Assembly (NCBI RefSeq): GCF_007859915.1
Contig: NZ_SJPM01000009.1
Span: 263,982 to 327,981 of the forward strand
Origin: Neorhodopirellula pilleata
Lineage (GTDB): Bacteria > Planctomycetota > Planctomycetia > Pirellulales > Pirellulaceae
Reading direction: 5' to 3'
Length of the DNA stretch: 64,000 nucleotides
Shown here: positions 28,288 through 37,879 of the stretch, one piece after another
Layout of the letters: every line of letters begins with the position of its first letter
Numbering within the stretch: the first letter of the stretch is position 1
Position numbers and translations under genes: made by a program
Notes under the pieces: model-generated
What the model was told of the DNA's origin: nothing
What the model saw: only the letters and a program-made list of their open reading frames with translations
The model's database searches: none

Positions 28288-29271
28288 ATGAACGACACCA
28301 AAACACCGAAAATCTTTGTTACCCGCCGGCTGCCCGGCTTGCACTTGGACCGTTTGCGTGGGGTCGCCGACGTCACGGTTTGGCCCGATTCGATGCCTCC
28401 TTCTCGTGACGATCTGCTCGCCGGGGTGGCCCAGTGCGATGGGTTGCTGACCTTGTTGAGCGATCGAATCGACGCCAGTGTGATGGATGCAGCGGGGCCG
28501 AACCTGAAAGTGATTAGTAACTACGCGGTCGGTTACAACAATATCGATGTCGCCGCCGCCGGCGCGCGTGGCATCCGTGTGGGCAATACGCCCGACGTGT
28601 TGACCGACGCGACGGCTGATTTGGCGGTCACGTTACTGCTCGCGGCCGCACGGCGAGTCCGCGAAGCGGCCAACCAAGTTCAAACCGGCGGCTGGAAAAC
28701 GTGGGAGCCGACCGGGTTGTTGGGAATCGAACCGGCGGGCAAGACACTTGGTGTGATCGGCATGGGTCGGATCGGCAAAGCGTTCGCCCGGCGGATGGTC
28801 GGCGGGTGGAACATGCCGCTGCTGTACACCTCCCGCACCGTCCAGGACGACGTCGATGAATCGCTGGGCGGTCGTCATGTGGATCTCGATGAACTGCTTG
28901 CCCAAAGCGATTTCATTTCCGTCCACGTGGCGTTGTGCGACGCGACGGCCGGTTTGCTCGACGCCGACGCGTTTTCCAGAATGAAGGATGGTGTGGTGAT
29001 CGTGAATACGGCCCGTGGTGAAATCATCAACCAAGACGCGCTGCTAGACGGCTTGAATTCGCAAAAAGTGTTCGCCGCTGGTTTGGACGTGACGTCGCCA
29101 GAACCGTTGCCGCATGAGCACCCTCTTGTTCGCCACCCGCGCACGATCATCCTTCCGCATATCGGCAGCGCCACCGACCGCAGCCGCAACGCGATGGCTG
29201 AAATCGCCGTGGATAATGTCTTGCATGGACTCCGCGGCGAATCGCTGCGATGCGAGGTGAACCTTGCGTGA
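28288..29271 (+). CDS. D-2-hydroxyacid dehydrogenase (glyoxylate/hydroxypyruvate reductase type)
   Basis: 327 residues from ATG 28288. NAD(P)-binding GMGRIGKAFARR near 150-165, the family signatures NTARGEIINQDAL and GLDVTSPEPLP, and the catalytic His/Glu region LPHIGSATDRSRNAM. The class reduces glyoxylate or hydroxypyruvate, or oxidises related D-2-hydroxyacids. The stop overlaps the next start by 8 bp, so a transcriptional unit with the YihY/BrkB gene is likely. Exact substrate not known. Confidence 0.9.
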   Translation: MNDTKTPKIFVTRRLPGLHLDRLRGVADVTVWPDSMPPSRDDLLAGVAQCDGLLTLLSDRIDASVMDAAGPNLKVISNYAVGYNNIDVAAAGARGIRVGNTPDVLTDATADLAVTLLLAAARRVREAANQVQTGGWKTWEPTGLLGIEPAGKTLGVIGMGRIGKAFARRMVGGWNMPLLYTSRTVQDDVDESLGGRHVDLDELLAQSDFISVHVALCDATAGLLDADAFSRMKDGVVIVNTARGEIINQDALLDGLNSQKVFAAGLDVTSPEPLPHEHPLVRHPRTIILPHIGSATDRSRNAMAEIAVDNVLHGLRGESLRCEVNLA

Positions 29272-30823
29272 TTGGCTTGCCTATCTGTTCGATGCCGTTC
29301 GACGACCTCGCGAAGAGTTGTCCCGCCGCCAACATCAACTCCGCTACATTTGGGACCTGGTGAATCACTGCGCTCAACAGTTGTCGGAACGCCGAGCCGA
29401 GGGCATGGCGGCCGAACTGACCTACCGTACGATCTTTTCGTTGATTCCGGTCGTCGTGCTGGGCTTGGTCATGTTTCGCGTCGTGGGCGGTTTGGAAGAC
29501 GTTCAATCACGAGTCGAAGGACCGCTTTATTCGTTCTTCGGAGTGCCCGAAATCCCGACTGAGTACCTCAGCGAAGAAGTCATCGAAGAGGACGCCGCCG
29601 ATGAACAAGCGATCCAACAAGACGCTACCAACGAGAGCAACCAAATGGTCGCCGATGCGGCCAAGCCCGACCCCGATCAACCGTTCCCCGATTCTCCGAG
29701 GTCGGTTCAAGAAGATGGAACCATTGACGGTGACGACAAGGTCGACAAGGAAGATATCGACGAAGTACTCGCCAAGACGGTGCAAGACAAAGCCGACGAG
29801 ACGGCCACCGCGATCCGAGCCCGAGCCAGCATTCGCCGGACGCTCAGCCAAGCGACCTCGCAGATCGCCTCGCTGGATTTCGCGTCGATCGGTGTGGTCG
29901 GCTTGTTGCTGTTTCTCTATGCCGCAATCGCCCTCGCCGATTCGGTCGAACACCTCTTCAACATCATCTACGACGCCCCAAGCCAACGTCCGATTCACCT
30001 ACGTTTGGCGATCCATTGGTCGATCATCACGTTGGGCAGCGGGTTGCTCGCCCTGAGCCTTTACATGTCCGGTCAAGTCATCGATTGGTTCGGCACGATC
30101 GGCGCGGGCCGTCAACCGTTGTGGTTCTTGCAGCACTTGTTGTCGTTGCTGGCCGGTTGGGTTTTGATGTTCTTGTTATTCGCGTTGATGCCCAACACGC
30201 ACGTGTCGTTGCGAGCGGCCGCGATCGGCGCGGGCGTCGCGGCGGTGTTGTGGGAGTTCGCCAAGTACGGTTTTCAGATCTACGTCAGCAAAGCGGTTCC
30301 CTACTCGGCGCTCTACGGATCACTCGGTTTGATCCCACTGTTTTTGTTTTGGGTCTACGTGACTTGGTTGATCGTGTTGTTCGGCTTAACACTCACGCAC
30401 ACCTTGCAAACGATGCGAGGCAAACGATTGCGTCAAACGTTGCACGTTCGCGACGCCGGCCAATCGGGCGACCCGGATTGGATGTTGCCGATCATGACGG
30501 AGGTCGGACTCGCGTTTCGCGACGGACGCACGATCGGTCGGCAAGAACTCGCCGAGCGTTTAGGTCTGCCCGGTCGCATGATTCACGAAATGGAGAACCA
30601 ATTGATCCAAGCGGGATGTTTGCGCCGCGTCACCGGCAGCGACGACGAACAAGATCATTTAACGCTCGCCAAACCGGCCGAAACCATTTTCATCCGCGAC
30701 GTCTTGGCATTGGCGCACCGATGCCGCATCACGAACGACCACAAGGCCTGGAAAACACTCGCCAATCTCAAGCAAGCCGAACGCGAAGCGGCGGGCGATC
30801 GAACGTTGGCCGATGTGCTTTAA
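29264..30823 (+). CDS. YihY/virulence factor BrkB family membrane protein
   Basis: 519 residues from TTG 29264, overlapping the dehydrogenase by 8 bp. The family core is clear: AAELTYRTIFSLIPVVV near 47-62, GLLLFLYAAIALADSVEHLF near 212, and PNTHVSLRAAAIGAGVAAVL. Between the first helix and the rest lies an acidic insertion of about 110 residues (roughly 100-205). The C-terminal 110 residues look soluble, with a winged-helix-like pattern (GRTIGRQELAERLGLPGRMI). Function of the family is unresolved. The dehydrogenase pairing may be incidental. Confidence 0.85.
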   Translation: MRDWLAYLFDAVRRPREELSRRQHQLRYIWDLVNHCAQQLSERRAEGMAAELTYRTIFSLIPVVVLGLVMFRVVGGLEDVQSRVEGPLYSFFGVPEIPTEYLSEEVIEEDAADEQAIQQDATNESNQMVADAAKPDPDQPFPDSPRSVQEDGTIDGDDKVDKEDIDEVLAKTVQDKADETATAIRARASIRRTLSQATSQIASLDFASIGVVGLLLFLYAAIALADSVEHLFNIIYDAPSQRPIHLRLAIHWSIITLGSGLLALSLYMSGQVIDWFGTIGAGRQPLWFLQHLLSLLAGWVLMFLLFALMPNTHVSLRAAAIGAGVAAVLWEFAKYGFQIYVSKAVPYSALYGSLGLIPLFLFWVYVTWLIVLFGLTLTHTLQTMRGKRLRQTLHVRDAGQSGDPDWMLPIMTEVGLAFRDGRTIGRQELAERLGLPGRMIHEMENQLIQAGCLRRVTGSDDEQDHLTLAKPAETIFIRDVLALAHRCRITNDHKAWKTLANLKQAEREAAGDRTLADVL

Positions 30824-30835
30824 CGTACACCGATC

Positions 30836-31051
30836 TCACGTTGATGGTTCGAGTTGCTCTACTTTGCTCATGGCCACCAGCGGCAAGACGTGGTGGCGAT
30901 AACGGCCATCCTCGCTCTTGACCAATACCACCGCTGACATCGAGCTAACAGTGACCATTTCACGGTGAAAAATTTCGATTTGGTCGCCGCTGTTCATGGT
31001 GATTCGAACCGGTCCGGTACGAATCCACTCATTCAGTTCTTCTCTATCCAC
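30836..31051 (-). CDS. Small conserved-looking protein of unknown function
   Basis: 71 residues from GTG 31051 with GGAG eight bases upstream. The composition suggests a small beta-rich domain (VRITMNSGDQIEIFHREMV; VVLVKSEDGRYRHHVLPL). Similar short proteins are common in planctomycete genomes but I know no function. It ends 13 bp from the convergent YihY/BrkB gene. Confidence 0.55.
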   Translation of the reverse strand: MDREELNEWIRTGPVRITMNSGDQIEIFHREMVTVSSMSAVVLVKSEDGRYRHHVLPLVAMSKVEQLEPST

Positions 31052-31128
31052 AATGGTCGCTCCTATTTGGGCACAAATAATGTTGATCGCATGGGCTCAA
31101 ACTGAACGTCCGCAGGGGAGATGGTTCA

Positions 31129-31716
31129 TCAACCTAGCAGCTTGTCCAGTTCCAATCGGATCAGCGTGTCGCTGATTTGGGTTTCTTTGGTTTGACCGGC
31201 GGTCAAGGTTGTTTGGGTTTGGTACCGCACTGCGTCAGAGTCGGAATAGCATTCGAGTTGGTTGTCAACCAAATTGACGATCCAGTATTCTTGGACGCCG
31301 GACGTCGCATAGATCGATGCCTTGGCTCGATCTTTGGCCAACGACGTGTCGGCCACTTCGATGACTAGTCGGCATTCCGAACCGTTCGGGTAACGTTCTC
31401 GGTAATCCGAGTTTTGCCCTTTCACAACCGCCAAGTCCGGCTCCGGTTCGCTTGACTCGGTCGTGATGGGAAGTTGGCATTGAAGCATATGGCCCACCAA
31501 GCAGAATGCTTGAAGCCACTGGTCGAGATATCGGACTGCGAAGCCATGAATGGGGCGTTGATTCATTTTTTCGACAATCCATCCCTCGAGCAATTCGACG
31601 CGGTCTTCCGGTTTCAGGACGCCCAGTTCGCCGAGTTGATGATATTGCTGCACCGAGAAACGGTGGATCGGCAACGGCATGGCGAGTTCCGATGCGAAAG
31701 AGGTCGCGGTGGACAT
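31129..31716 (-). CDS. Uma2 family protein (DUF820, PD-(D/E)XK nuclease fold)
   Basis: 195 residues from ATG 31716; an in-frame TTG at 31725 is less likely. The Uma2 pattern is visible: PEDRVELLEGWIVEKM, EPEPDLAVVKG, LVIEVADTSLAKDRAKASIY and VQEYWIVNL. The (E/P)DLAVV...LVIEVADTS...K layout matches a PD-(D/E)XK nuclease-like fold. Biological role unknown; these genes are often mobile and multicopy. Two genes lie in tandem on this strand. Confidence 0.85.
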   Translation of the reverse strand: MSTATSFASELAMPLPIHRFSVQQYHQLGELGVLKPEDRVELLEGWIVEKMNQRPIHGFAVRYLDQWLQAFCLVGHMLQCQLPITTESSEPEPDLAVVKGQNSDYRERYPNGSECRLVIEVADTSLAKDRAKASIYATSGVQEYWIVNLVDNQLECYSDSDAVRYQTQTTLTAGQTKETQISDTLIRLELDKLLG

Positions 31717-31814
31717 GGAGTTCAAAGCTCAGCCGAGTGTTGAGAAAGTAACCTATCTACCATAGTCGCCATCCCGGTCGATTTCAATCGACCGACATGC
31801 CGCATGGCAATGGC

Positions 31815-33224
31815 TCAAGCCATATCATCCATGCCGTATGCTCTCAATCGGTCACGCAGTGTTCCGCGGTGGATACCAAGCATCTCGGCGGCTTTGGCTC
31901 GATTGCCGCCGGTGTGCTTTAAAACGACATTCAACAGAGTCGGCTCGACCGCCGCCAAGAATTCACCGTGCAGATTGATCGTATCGGCTTTCTCCGCGAT
32001 CGCGATTTCCGCCCAAGTCGCGATGACTTTCTCGAGAGATTGGCTGGGTGATTCGGGTTCGGATACGCGTCCCGGTTTCGCAGTTGGAAAATCGGCGATC
32101 GTCAACGGTCGGCCTCGCGCGACGACGGCGGCGTGACCAATCGCGTTTCTCAGCTCGCGAACATTTCCGTGCCAAGGACGCGATTGAAGTTCATTGAGTA
32201 ACGATTCATCCAGTCGATTTTCCACATAGCTCATCTGTTCGAGAAAATGTGCGCATAAGGGTCCTATGTCTTCGATACGTTCGCGCAGCGGCGGTAAGTG
32301 AATCTGCACGCCGGTAAGACGATGAAACAAGTCGTCACGAAACCGCCCCGAAGTGACCTCGGCGTGCAGGTCACTGTTGGTCGCCGCAAGCACCCGAACA
32401 TCCGCTGTTCGCGGGCGGGTGTCCCCCACGCGACTGTATTGGCCTTGTTCGAGAACTCGCAACAACTTCACTTGCACCGCCAGCGGTAAGTCACCGATCT
32501 CGTCCAACAACACCGTGCCGCCCTCGGCCCGCTCGAACAGACCGGCTCGGTCGTCATTAGCCCCCGTGAACGCACCCTGGATGTGACCGAACAATTCACT
32601 TTCGATCAAATCCGGATTCAACGCCACCGGGGCGATCGGGATGTAAACCCGACCGGCTCGTTTGCTATGACGATGGATCGCTGCGGCGACCAATTCCTTA
32701 CCGGTGCCTGTTTCTCCCGTGATGAGAACGGACAAATCGCTGTCGGCGACCAACGCGATTTGCCGAAACACCTTCTGCATCGGCGGCGAAACACCGACTA
32801 AGTCGCTCGAGCCGAGCGGCATCGGTGGTGTGGATTTGAGAACCGATCGTTGGGCGGACTTTTGCAATGTCAGGCGACATATCCGCAATGCATCATCAAG
32901 CTTGAACGGTTTAGTCAAATAATCGGTTGCGCCGTTCTTAACGGCCGCGACGGCCGTTTCGAGGTCGCCAAAAGCAGTGATGATGACAACGGGGGCATTG
33001 TCCGTCGCTTTCAAGAAACCGGGCAAAGCGGTGATGCCATCCTGTTTCGGCAACCGCACATCGAGAATCACCATCGAAAGCTCGTGCTGCCCGGCAAGTC
33101 GCAATCCCTCTTCGGCACTCGAGGCGGTCACAACATGATGTCCTTCACCTGAGAGCATCTTTTCAAGGGCCCAGCAAATCGATGGCTCGTCATCGACAAC
33201 AAGAATGGTGTGTTGATTGGTCAT
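31815..33224 (-). CDS. NtrC-type sigma-54-dependent response regulator
   Basis: 469 residues from ATG 33224 (MTNQHTILVVDDEPSI); an upstream extension to 33266 is not family-like. Receiver domain 1-120 with acid pair D11/D12 and phosphorylation site D55 (ILDVRLP). AAA+ domain with GETGTGKE Walker A, the sigma-54 contact loop GAFTGA, and a Walker B-type GGTVLLDEIGD. The C-terminal Fis-type helix-turn-helix (GGNRAKAAEMLGIHRGTLRD) recognises DNA. It activates sigma-54 promoters. The sensor kinase lies upstream on the same strand, 111 bp away, forming a two-component system. Confidence 0.95.
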   Translation of the reverse strand: MTNQHTILVVDDEPSICWALEKMLSGEGHHVVTASSAEEGLRLAGQHELSMVILDVRLPKQDGITALPGFLKATDNAPVVIITAFGDLETAVAAVKNGATDYLTKPFKLDDALRICRLTLQKSAQRSVLKSTPPMPLGSSDLVGVSPPMQKVFRQIALVADSDLSVLITGETGTGKELVAAAIHRHSKRAGRVYIPIAPVALNPDLIESELFGHIQGAFTGANDDRAGLFERAEGGTVLLDEIGDLPLAVQVKLLRVLEQGQYSRVGDTRPRTADVRVLAATNSDLHAEVTSGRFRDDLFHRLTGVQIHLPPLRERIEDIGPLCAHFLEQMSYVENRLDESLLNELQSRPWHGNVRELRNAIGHAAVVARGRPLTIADFPTAKPGRVSEPESPSQSLEKVIATWAEIAIAEKADTINLHGEFLAAVEPTLLNVVLKHTGGNRAKAAEMLGIHRGTLRDRLRAYGMDDMA

Positions 33225-33334
33225 CAGTAGTATTCTCGACGCTGTTGCGCAGGTGCCAATGAACAAAAGGCAAGCCGTTTGCCAAGCTTCAATCTTATGT
33301 TAGCGAAACGCTAAGATTGAAGCCTGATCAAGCA

Positions 33335-34699
33335 CTAGACGAGTTTCGCCTCCAACTCAAAAATGGTTCGATTACTTTCACGCCGCCAACGGACCTCGCC
33401 CCCGAGCCGCTCGGCGGCACGACGAACCACCGACAACCCCAGTCCCATGCCTTCCGGTTTGGATGTGACAAACGGCTCGAACAGTTCCTCGGCAACACGA
33501 TGATCGATTCCCGGGCCGTTGTCGCTAACCGTTAAACGGATCCTATGATCGCTTAACTTCGTCAGCGACACGTGGATTTCATCGCCGGCTTGCATGGCGT
33601 TATGGATCAGATTATTTGCGGCGGCCATCCAAGTCGGGCCGTCTTGCACCTGTTCGTTGTCGATCTGGTCATCGATGGTCCAACGAATGTTCACTCGCAA
33701 GTGACGGGCGGTCGGCGTCAAGCTTCCGCGAGCGTCGTCGAAACAAAGCCGAACTTTGGTAGGTCGATCCTCGTCTTGACGACCCGACGCGACCAACAGC
33801 AAGCGTCGCACGTAGTCTTCGGAGGCTTCGATTTGATGAATGGCTACCGCGATCGTTTCGTCGTCCCGAACGTCACACTGTTGAGCATGGAGTTCGACGG
33901 CCATTCTCGCGCCGGTGAGACTGTTGCGAAGCTGGTGAGCCATCCCGCCGGCGATCTGGTGCAAGAGTTTTTCACTTTGTTGACGGTTGACCCGTTTCCA
34001 AAGTTGACTCAACTGCGAGGCCATTGCGTCGACCGCTCCGCCCAAACGACCGATCTCGTCATCGACTTGATCGGACACCGTGGATTCGAAGTCTCCACCA
34101 GCGACCCGTTGCACGCGTTGTTGCAATCGGCCGACGCGACCTGCGATACGCGATGTCAAGATCAATGAGATGCTACTGAGAGCCAAGATGGTCGACAGCC
34201 CCGTGACCATCGGCAGGATCGCGGCCCGGCGGCGACTGGCGTCGATCTGGCGATTGTCAAACAAAACCTCGACTTCGGTGACACGATCCTGGCGTTGTGA
34301 TCCGTTGCGAATCGGGAATCGGAATATGCGATAGGCATCGCGTTTGGAACCATCCGGTTCGATGGTGCTGTGGGTCACCCTTCCGGACGCGTCGAGTCCG
34401 ATAAGCTGAGTCTGCGTCAGATCGGCGAGCAGTTCAAATACCGTCGGATTCAACGGAAAGGTCGACGTGGACAGCGATTGTTCAATTCCCGCAAACCGCT
34501 TCTGCAATTCCTCATCGGCCCATCGATCGCCGAGCCAATACGATGCGACCGCGACCAAGACCGCCGAAAACAAGGCAGCAGTCACCATCGGGGCCAACAG
34601 CCGAAATCGAAGCGAGCGAAAATGAGTTAGCGTTTCCACTTGGACAGTATAGGTCAATTCGATCGGCGGCATTTCCGTCGCGATCGGCGGTTTTTTCAT
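33335..34699 (-). CDS. Sensor histidine kinase
   Basis: 454 residues from ATG 34699, with GGGGGCAG just upstream; a longer frame to 34918 has no domain content. N-terminal membrane segment (APMVTAALFSAVLVAVASYW) and periplasmic-size domain, a second helix with HAMP-like SRIAGRVGRLQQRV, HisKA H-box GMAHQLRNSLTGARM, N-box NLIHNAMQAG, G1 DNGPGID and G2 GMGLGLSV. It would sense an unknown signal across the membrane and phosphorylate the adjacent NtrC-type regulator. The divergent spacer to the chemoreceptor (34700-34931) is A+T-richer; no clear promoter elements could be assigned. Confidence 0.93.
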   Translation of the reverse strand: MKKPPIATEMPPIELTYTVQVETLTHFRSLRFRLLAPMVTAALFSAVLVAVASYWLGDRWADEELQKRFAGIEQSLSTSTFPLNPTVFELLADLTQTQLIGLDASGRVTHSTIEPDGSKRDAYRIFRFPIRNGSQRQDRVTEVEVLFDNRQIDASRRRAAILPMVTGLSTILALSSISLILTSRIAGRVGRLQQRVQRVAGGDFESTVSDQVDDEIGRLGGAVDAMASQLSQLWKRVNRQQSEKLLHQIAGGMAHQLRNSLTGARMAVELHAQQCDVRDDETIAVAIHQIEASEDYVRRLLLVASGRQDEDRPTKVRLCFDDARGSLTPTARHLRVNIRWTIDDQIDNEQVQDGPTWMAAANNLIHNAMQAGDEIHVSLTKLSDHRIRLTVSDNGPGIDHRVAEELFEPFVTSKPEGMGLGLSVVRRAAERLGGEVRWRRESNRTIFELEAKLV

Positions 34700-34931
34700 C
34701 TGCCCCCGTAAGTGGTCACGCAACTCTGAGCTGTTTCGGCATCCTCCGTTATCTGCACGGCGGAATGATGATTGTGCAAGAGATATCGTTTTTATCAATT
34801 CTTCCGATGGAATTACCTTCATTACTACGGTTTGAAAGTGACGAAAACTTGACTGCTTGCAGGAATGACGAAGACTTCGGCTCCCGATATACCTTTCATC
34901 ACTGTCTGTTTCCCCCAATCAGGTTTGAGTA

Positions 34932-36272
34932 ATGCTAACTCTGAAATCAAAATCCAATGATCGCGTAGATTCGCTCAACGAAGAAATCCATTCGCTCAGG
35001 CAAGAACTTCAAGAAGAGCAGCAAAAAAGACGAAACCTCAATCAAGTTTTTGAATCCATTCAAAGCTCACAAGCGGTGATTGAGTTCGAGCCCGACGGTA
35101 CGATCATTCATGCGAACGAGAATTTTCTGCGAGCGGTCGGATACACATTGGACGAGATCGCGGGACGACATCATCGAATGTTTGTTGATGAGACCTACGC
35201 TCGTTCACCGGGGTATCAAACATTCTGGACAGAATTAAAGAATGGCCAATTCAAAAGCTCTGAATATAAACGTTTCGGAAAGGGCGGCCGTGAAATTTGG
35301 TTGCAAGCAATCTACACCCCCGTTCTTGACGAATCCGGTACCGTGCAGAGAGTGATCAAACTCGCTAACGACATCACTCAAGTTAAGCATCACGAACAGG
35401 AAATTCGCGATCGCACGCAGGCAGTGATTGAGTTTACACCCAACGGCACCATCATCGACGCGAATTCGATGTTTCTAACCACGATCGGCTATTCGATCGA
35501 TCAAATTCGCGGGCAGCATCACTCGATGTTCATGCCCAAGGGTGAAGCAACCACGCCCGAATACAGAAAGTTTTGGGAAGACCTTGCAAACGGCACGTTC
35601 CATCAGGGTGAGTTTCGCCGGATCGATAGTCGAGGAAATGAACTCTGGTTGTATGGCGCCTACAGCCCGAGCTTCGATCTGAATGGAAACGTTGTCGGCG
35701 TAATCAAACGTGTCAGTAACATCACCGATCAAGTTAACTCAAAACGGCAAGCTCGTGAGGCAGGCGGCTCGGTCGCCATGGGCGTACGGGAAATGTCGCA
35801 AGCCATTAGTGAGATCTCCGAACGAATCACTCGAACAGCCACTCTCGCTCGCGACTCGGAGTGCTTGTCATCGCGGACTGCCGACGAAGTCAAAAACCTC
35901 GCCGAAAGTAGTCGTTGTATCAGCAAAGTAGTTGACTTGATTCAGGACCTAGCCGATCAAACCAATCTACTTGCTCTCAACGCGACGATCGAAGCCGCTC
36001 GTGCAGGCGAAGCAGGACGTGGCTTCAGCGTCGTCGCTACCGAGGTCAAGGCTCTCGCGAATCAAACGGGCGTCGCCACGAACGATATTCGGAAAAGCGT
36101 CGAGGCGATACAATTCAACGTCGATACTGTCGTTAAGGGCATTGACGCGATTAGCAACGGGATCTCCGAGGTCAGCGCCAATACCGATAGCGTCGCTTCG
36201 TCGGTGGAAGAGCAATCGATCGTCATGACCGGGCTCAGCTCGAGTGCAGAACTGCTACTTGCAATGCACTAA
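34932..36272 (+). CDS. Soluble double-PAS methyl-accepting chemotaxis protein
   Basis: 446 residues. An N-terminal coiled coil (about 8-45) is followed by two PAS domains (about 45-155 and 160-275) whose cores both read VIEF.P.GTI..AN..F....GY. The MCP signalling domain follows, with the hairpin tip DLADQTNLLALNATIEAARA. There is no transmembrane segment or HAMP. This matches the architecture of P. aeruginosa BdlA-like cytoplasmic chemoreceptors. It likely senses a bound ligand or redox state and feeds CheA. It ends soon after the signalling helix, so the return helix is shortened. Composition is more A+T-rich than neighbours. Confidence 0.9.
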   Translation: MLTLKSKSNDRVDSLNEEIHSLRQELQEEQQKRRNLNQVFESIQSSQAVIEFEPDGTIIHANENFLRAVGYTLDEIAGRHHRMFVDETYARSPGYQTFWTELKNGQFKSSEYKRFGKGGREIWLQAIYTPVLDESGTVQRVIKLANDITQVKHHEQEIRDRTQAVIEFTPNGTIIDANSMFLTTIGYSIDQIRGQHHSMFMPKGEATTPEYRKFWEDLANGTFHQGEFRRIDSRGNELWLYGAYSPSFDLNGNVVGVIKRVSNITDQVNSKRQAREAGGSVAMGVREMSQAISEISERITRTATLARDSECLSSRTADEVKNLAESSRCISKVVDLIQDLADQTNLLALNATIEAARAGEAGRGFSVVATEVKALANQTGVATNDIRKSVEAIQFNVDTVVKGIDAISNGISEVSANTDSVASSVEEQSIVMTGLSSSAELLLAMH

Positions 36273-36868
36273 GCATCCAAACAGACGTTTTGCAACCGTT
36301 CACGGCCTTCGGCCTTGAACGGTTACCGTTAATCTCAAGCCTACTCGTGCTCGATCGACGCCCGGTTTCGAGCACAAGCTCCGTTTTATTGAGCACGAGT
36401 ACGAGGCAGAGAATGCGTACTGGCGAAAAGTCAGTCATGGCTCTGGGTGCTTTTCGCTGGCCCATGCCTTTCGCAAAGACCGCTCAGACGATCAAGCTTG
36501 GCGATGACTCGCCAGCGAGCTCGGCTGAAATCGATACCTGAAGGAAATCGAACACACTGCGATTTTGCTTCTTGCAGGTTCCAATCATCGTCCTCATGCG
36601 TTCGTGATCACGCATGCCTGCTTCACTCCGAATGCCTTGATCGGCTTGTCTTAAGCATCCATAGCCGGACAATATAGAATCCGGCTTCGCGAATCACGAG
36701 CGATTTCGTCTTTGAGGCGATCGGTGCCATCGAAACGACTCGAAAGCTCAGATTAGGTTTAAGAAAAAGATTATGACTAAGAATGCTCGTTTACGGCCAA
36801 AGGCCGTGAACGGCTACGAAGTTCTCGGGCTAAACTCGCGTCGCAGCATCTCTCCGAGACGCTGAACG
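36273..36868. other. Gene-free A+T-richer spacer with inverted words
   Basis: No gene recognised. AACCGTTCACGGCCTTCGGC at 36294-36313 reappears inverted at about 36795-36815. A 10-bp ACTCGTGCTC / GAGCACGAGT pair lies at 36343-36400. Confidence 0.55.
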
Positions 36869-37618
36869 CTACGAGTTGCGGCACATCACATAGATCGCAG
36901 GGGCTGCAAACCAGCAGATTTCGGGTCGCGTTACCAATGGCAAAACAGGAGCCACCCGGCCGTCGCGATACTTGAATCGCAAGTAATCTTGAGTCACCCA
37001 GTGGCGAGAGTCAAAATGTTTCGCCAACATGCCGTCCAGCTCAGATCGACTGAAACCGGCGTGCGCTCCGAGCTCGTTTCGGAATTTCCCCGTCAATCGG
37101 TCCTTCCAATCGCGAAGGTTGTCTTTGACTTTATTGAATACCGTCGCATCCCACTCGGACTGTTGATGAGCGCCGATCGAACTCAACAGACGGTGTCGAT
37201 TGGGCGTACCGATGAACAGCCATCCTTCGGGCTTGAGCACACGTGAAAGCTCGTCCAAGCTTGCAACCGGATCATCGACATGTTCGATCACGTGGTGGTA
37301 AAAAATCGCGTCGAACGATTCGTCGGCAAACGGAAGATCGCAAACACTTCCGACGTCGAACCGAACGGGACTCGTTTCCTTGAGTTCGTCGCCAACATAG
37401 TCTTCAATGTCGACTGCGTCCACTTCGGCATCCAGCTCCGCCTGAATCGCGGTAGCCTCATGGCCGGCACCACAACCGGCGACAAGGACTTTCTTTGAAT
37501 ATTGATCATGCCATCCCTCTTGAGCGAGCAGATTACAGAAAAAACCGGCTCCGGCATGGCTGCGAATCGAGTTTTGTGGGTTGAGTTTGTCGCAGTCGAC
37601 AGGATCTAACGTCAGCAT
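36869..37618 (-). CDS. Class I SAM-dependent methyltransferase
   Basis: 249 residues from ATG 37618. SAM-binding VLVAGCGAGHEA near 44-55, acidic DAVDIEDYV, FDVGSVCDLPFADESFDAIF, and HHVIEHVDDPVASLDELSRV are typical of Methyltransf_11 proteins. The C-terminal SRSELDGMLAKHFDSRHWV fits, followed by a hydrophobic end. Substrate unknown. It lies downstream of the UnbV operon on the same strand after a 261-bp spacer (37619-37879) that has no gene. Confidence 0.85.
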   Translation of the reverse strand: MLTLDPVDCDKLNPQNSIRSHAGAGFFCNLLAQEGWHDQYSKKVLVAGCGAGHEATAIQAELDAEVDAVDIEDYVGDELKETSPVRFDVGSVCDLPFADESFDAIFYHHVIEHVDDPVASLDELSRVLKPEGWLFIGTPNRHRLLSSIGAHQQSEWDATVFNKVKDNLRDWKDRLTGKFRNELGAHAGFSRSELDGMLAKHFDSRHWVTQDYLRFKYRDGRVAPVLPLVTRPEICWFAAPAIYVMCRNS

Positions 37619-37879
37619 GAGCGGTCTCGAAAGTGGGGCGAGCTTTTAGATAGCAATGCTTGAAAGCTACTTTTGATTTCAGCTCGACGAGTTTTCCACC
37701 TTCTCTTTTGGAGATGTCGCTAATGATTTGTGGTCGCGACCGTGGGGTTTGTTCCGTCAATGACGATTGTCCGATCTATGATTGTCTGGCCATCGCCCCC
37801 AGCCCACCATTCCAACGAGCCTAATGATCTAGCGGGAAATGCCGGTTAAAGATCAGCAATTTCCTTAAGCAGGCGGACG

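Noticed and set aside
33225..33266. 14-residue N-terminal extension of the NtrC-type regulator
   Set aside because: The receiver starts at MTNQHTILVVDDE; the extra residues match nothing.
34700..34931. Sigma-54 promoter in the divergent spacer
   Set aside because: A TTGAC...TTGC word near 34850 has the wrong spacing and no GG element, so it does not match TGGCAC-N5-TTGC.
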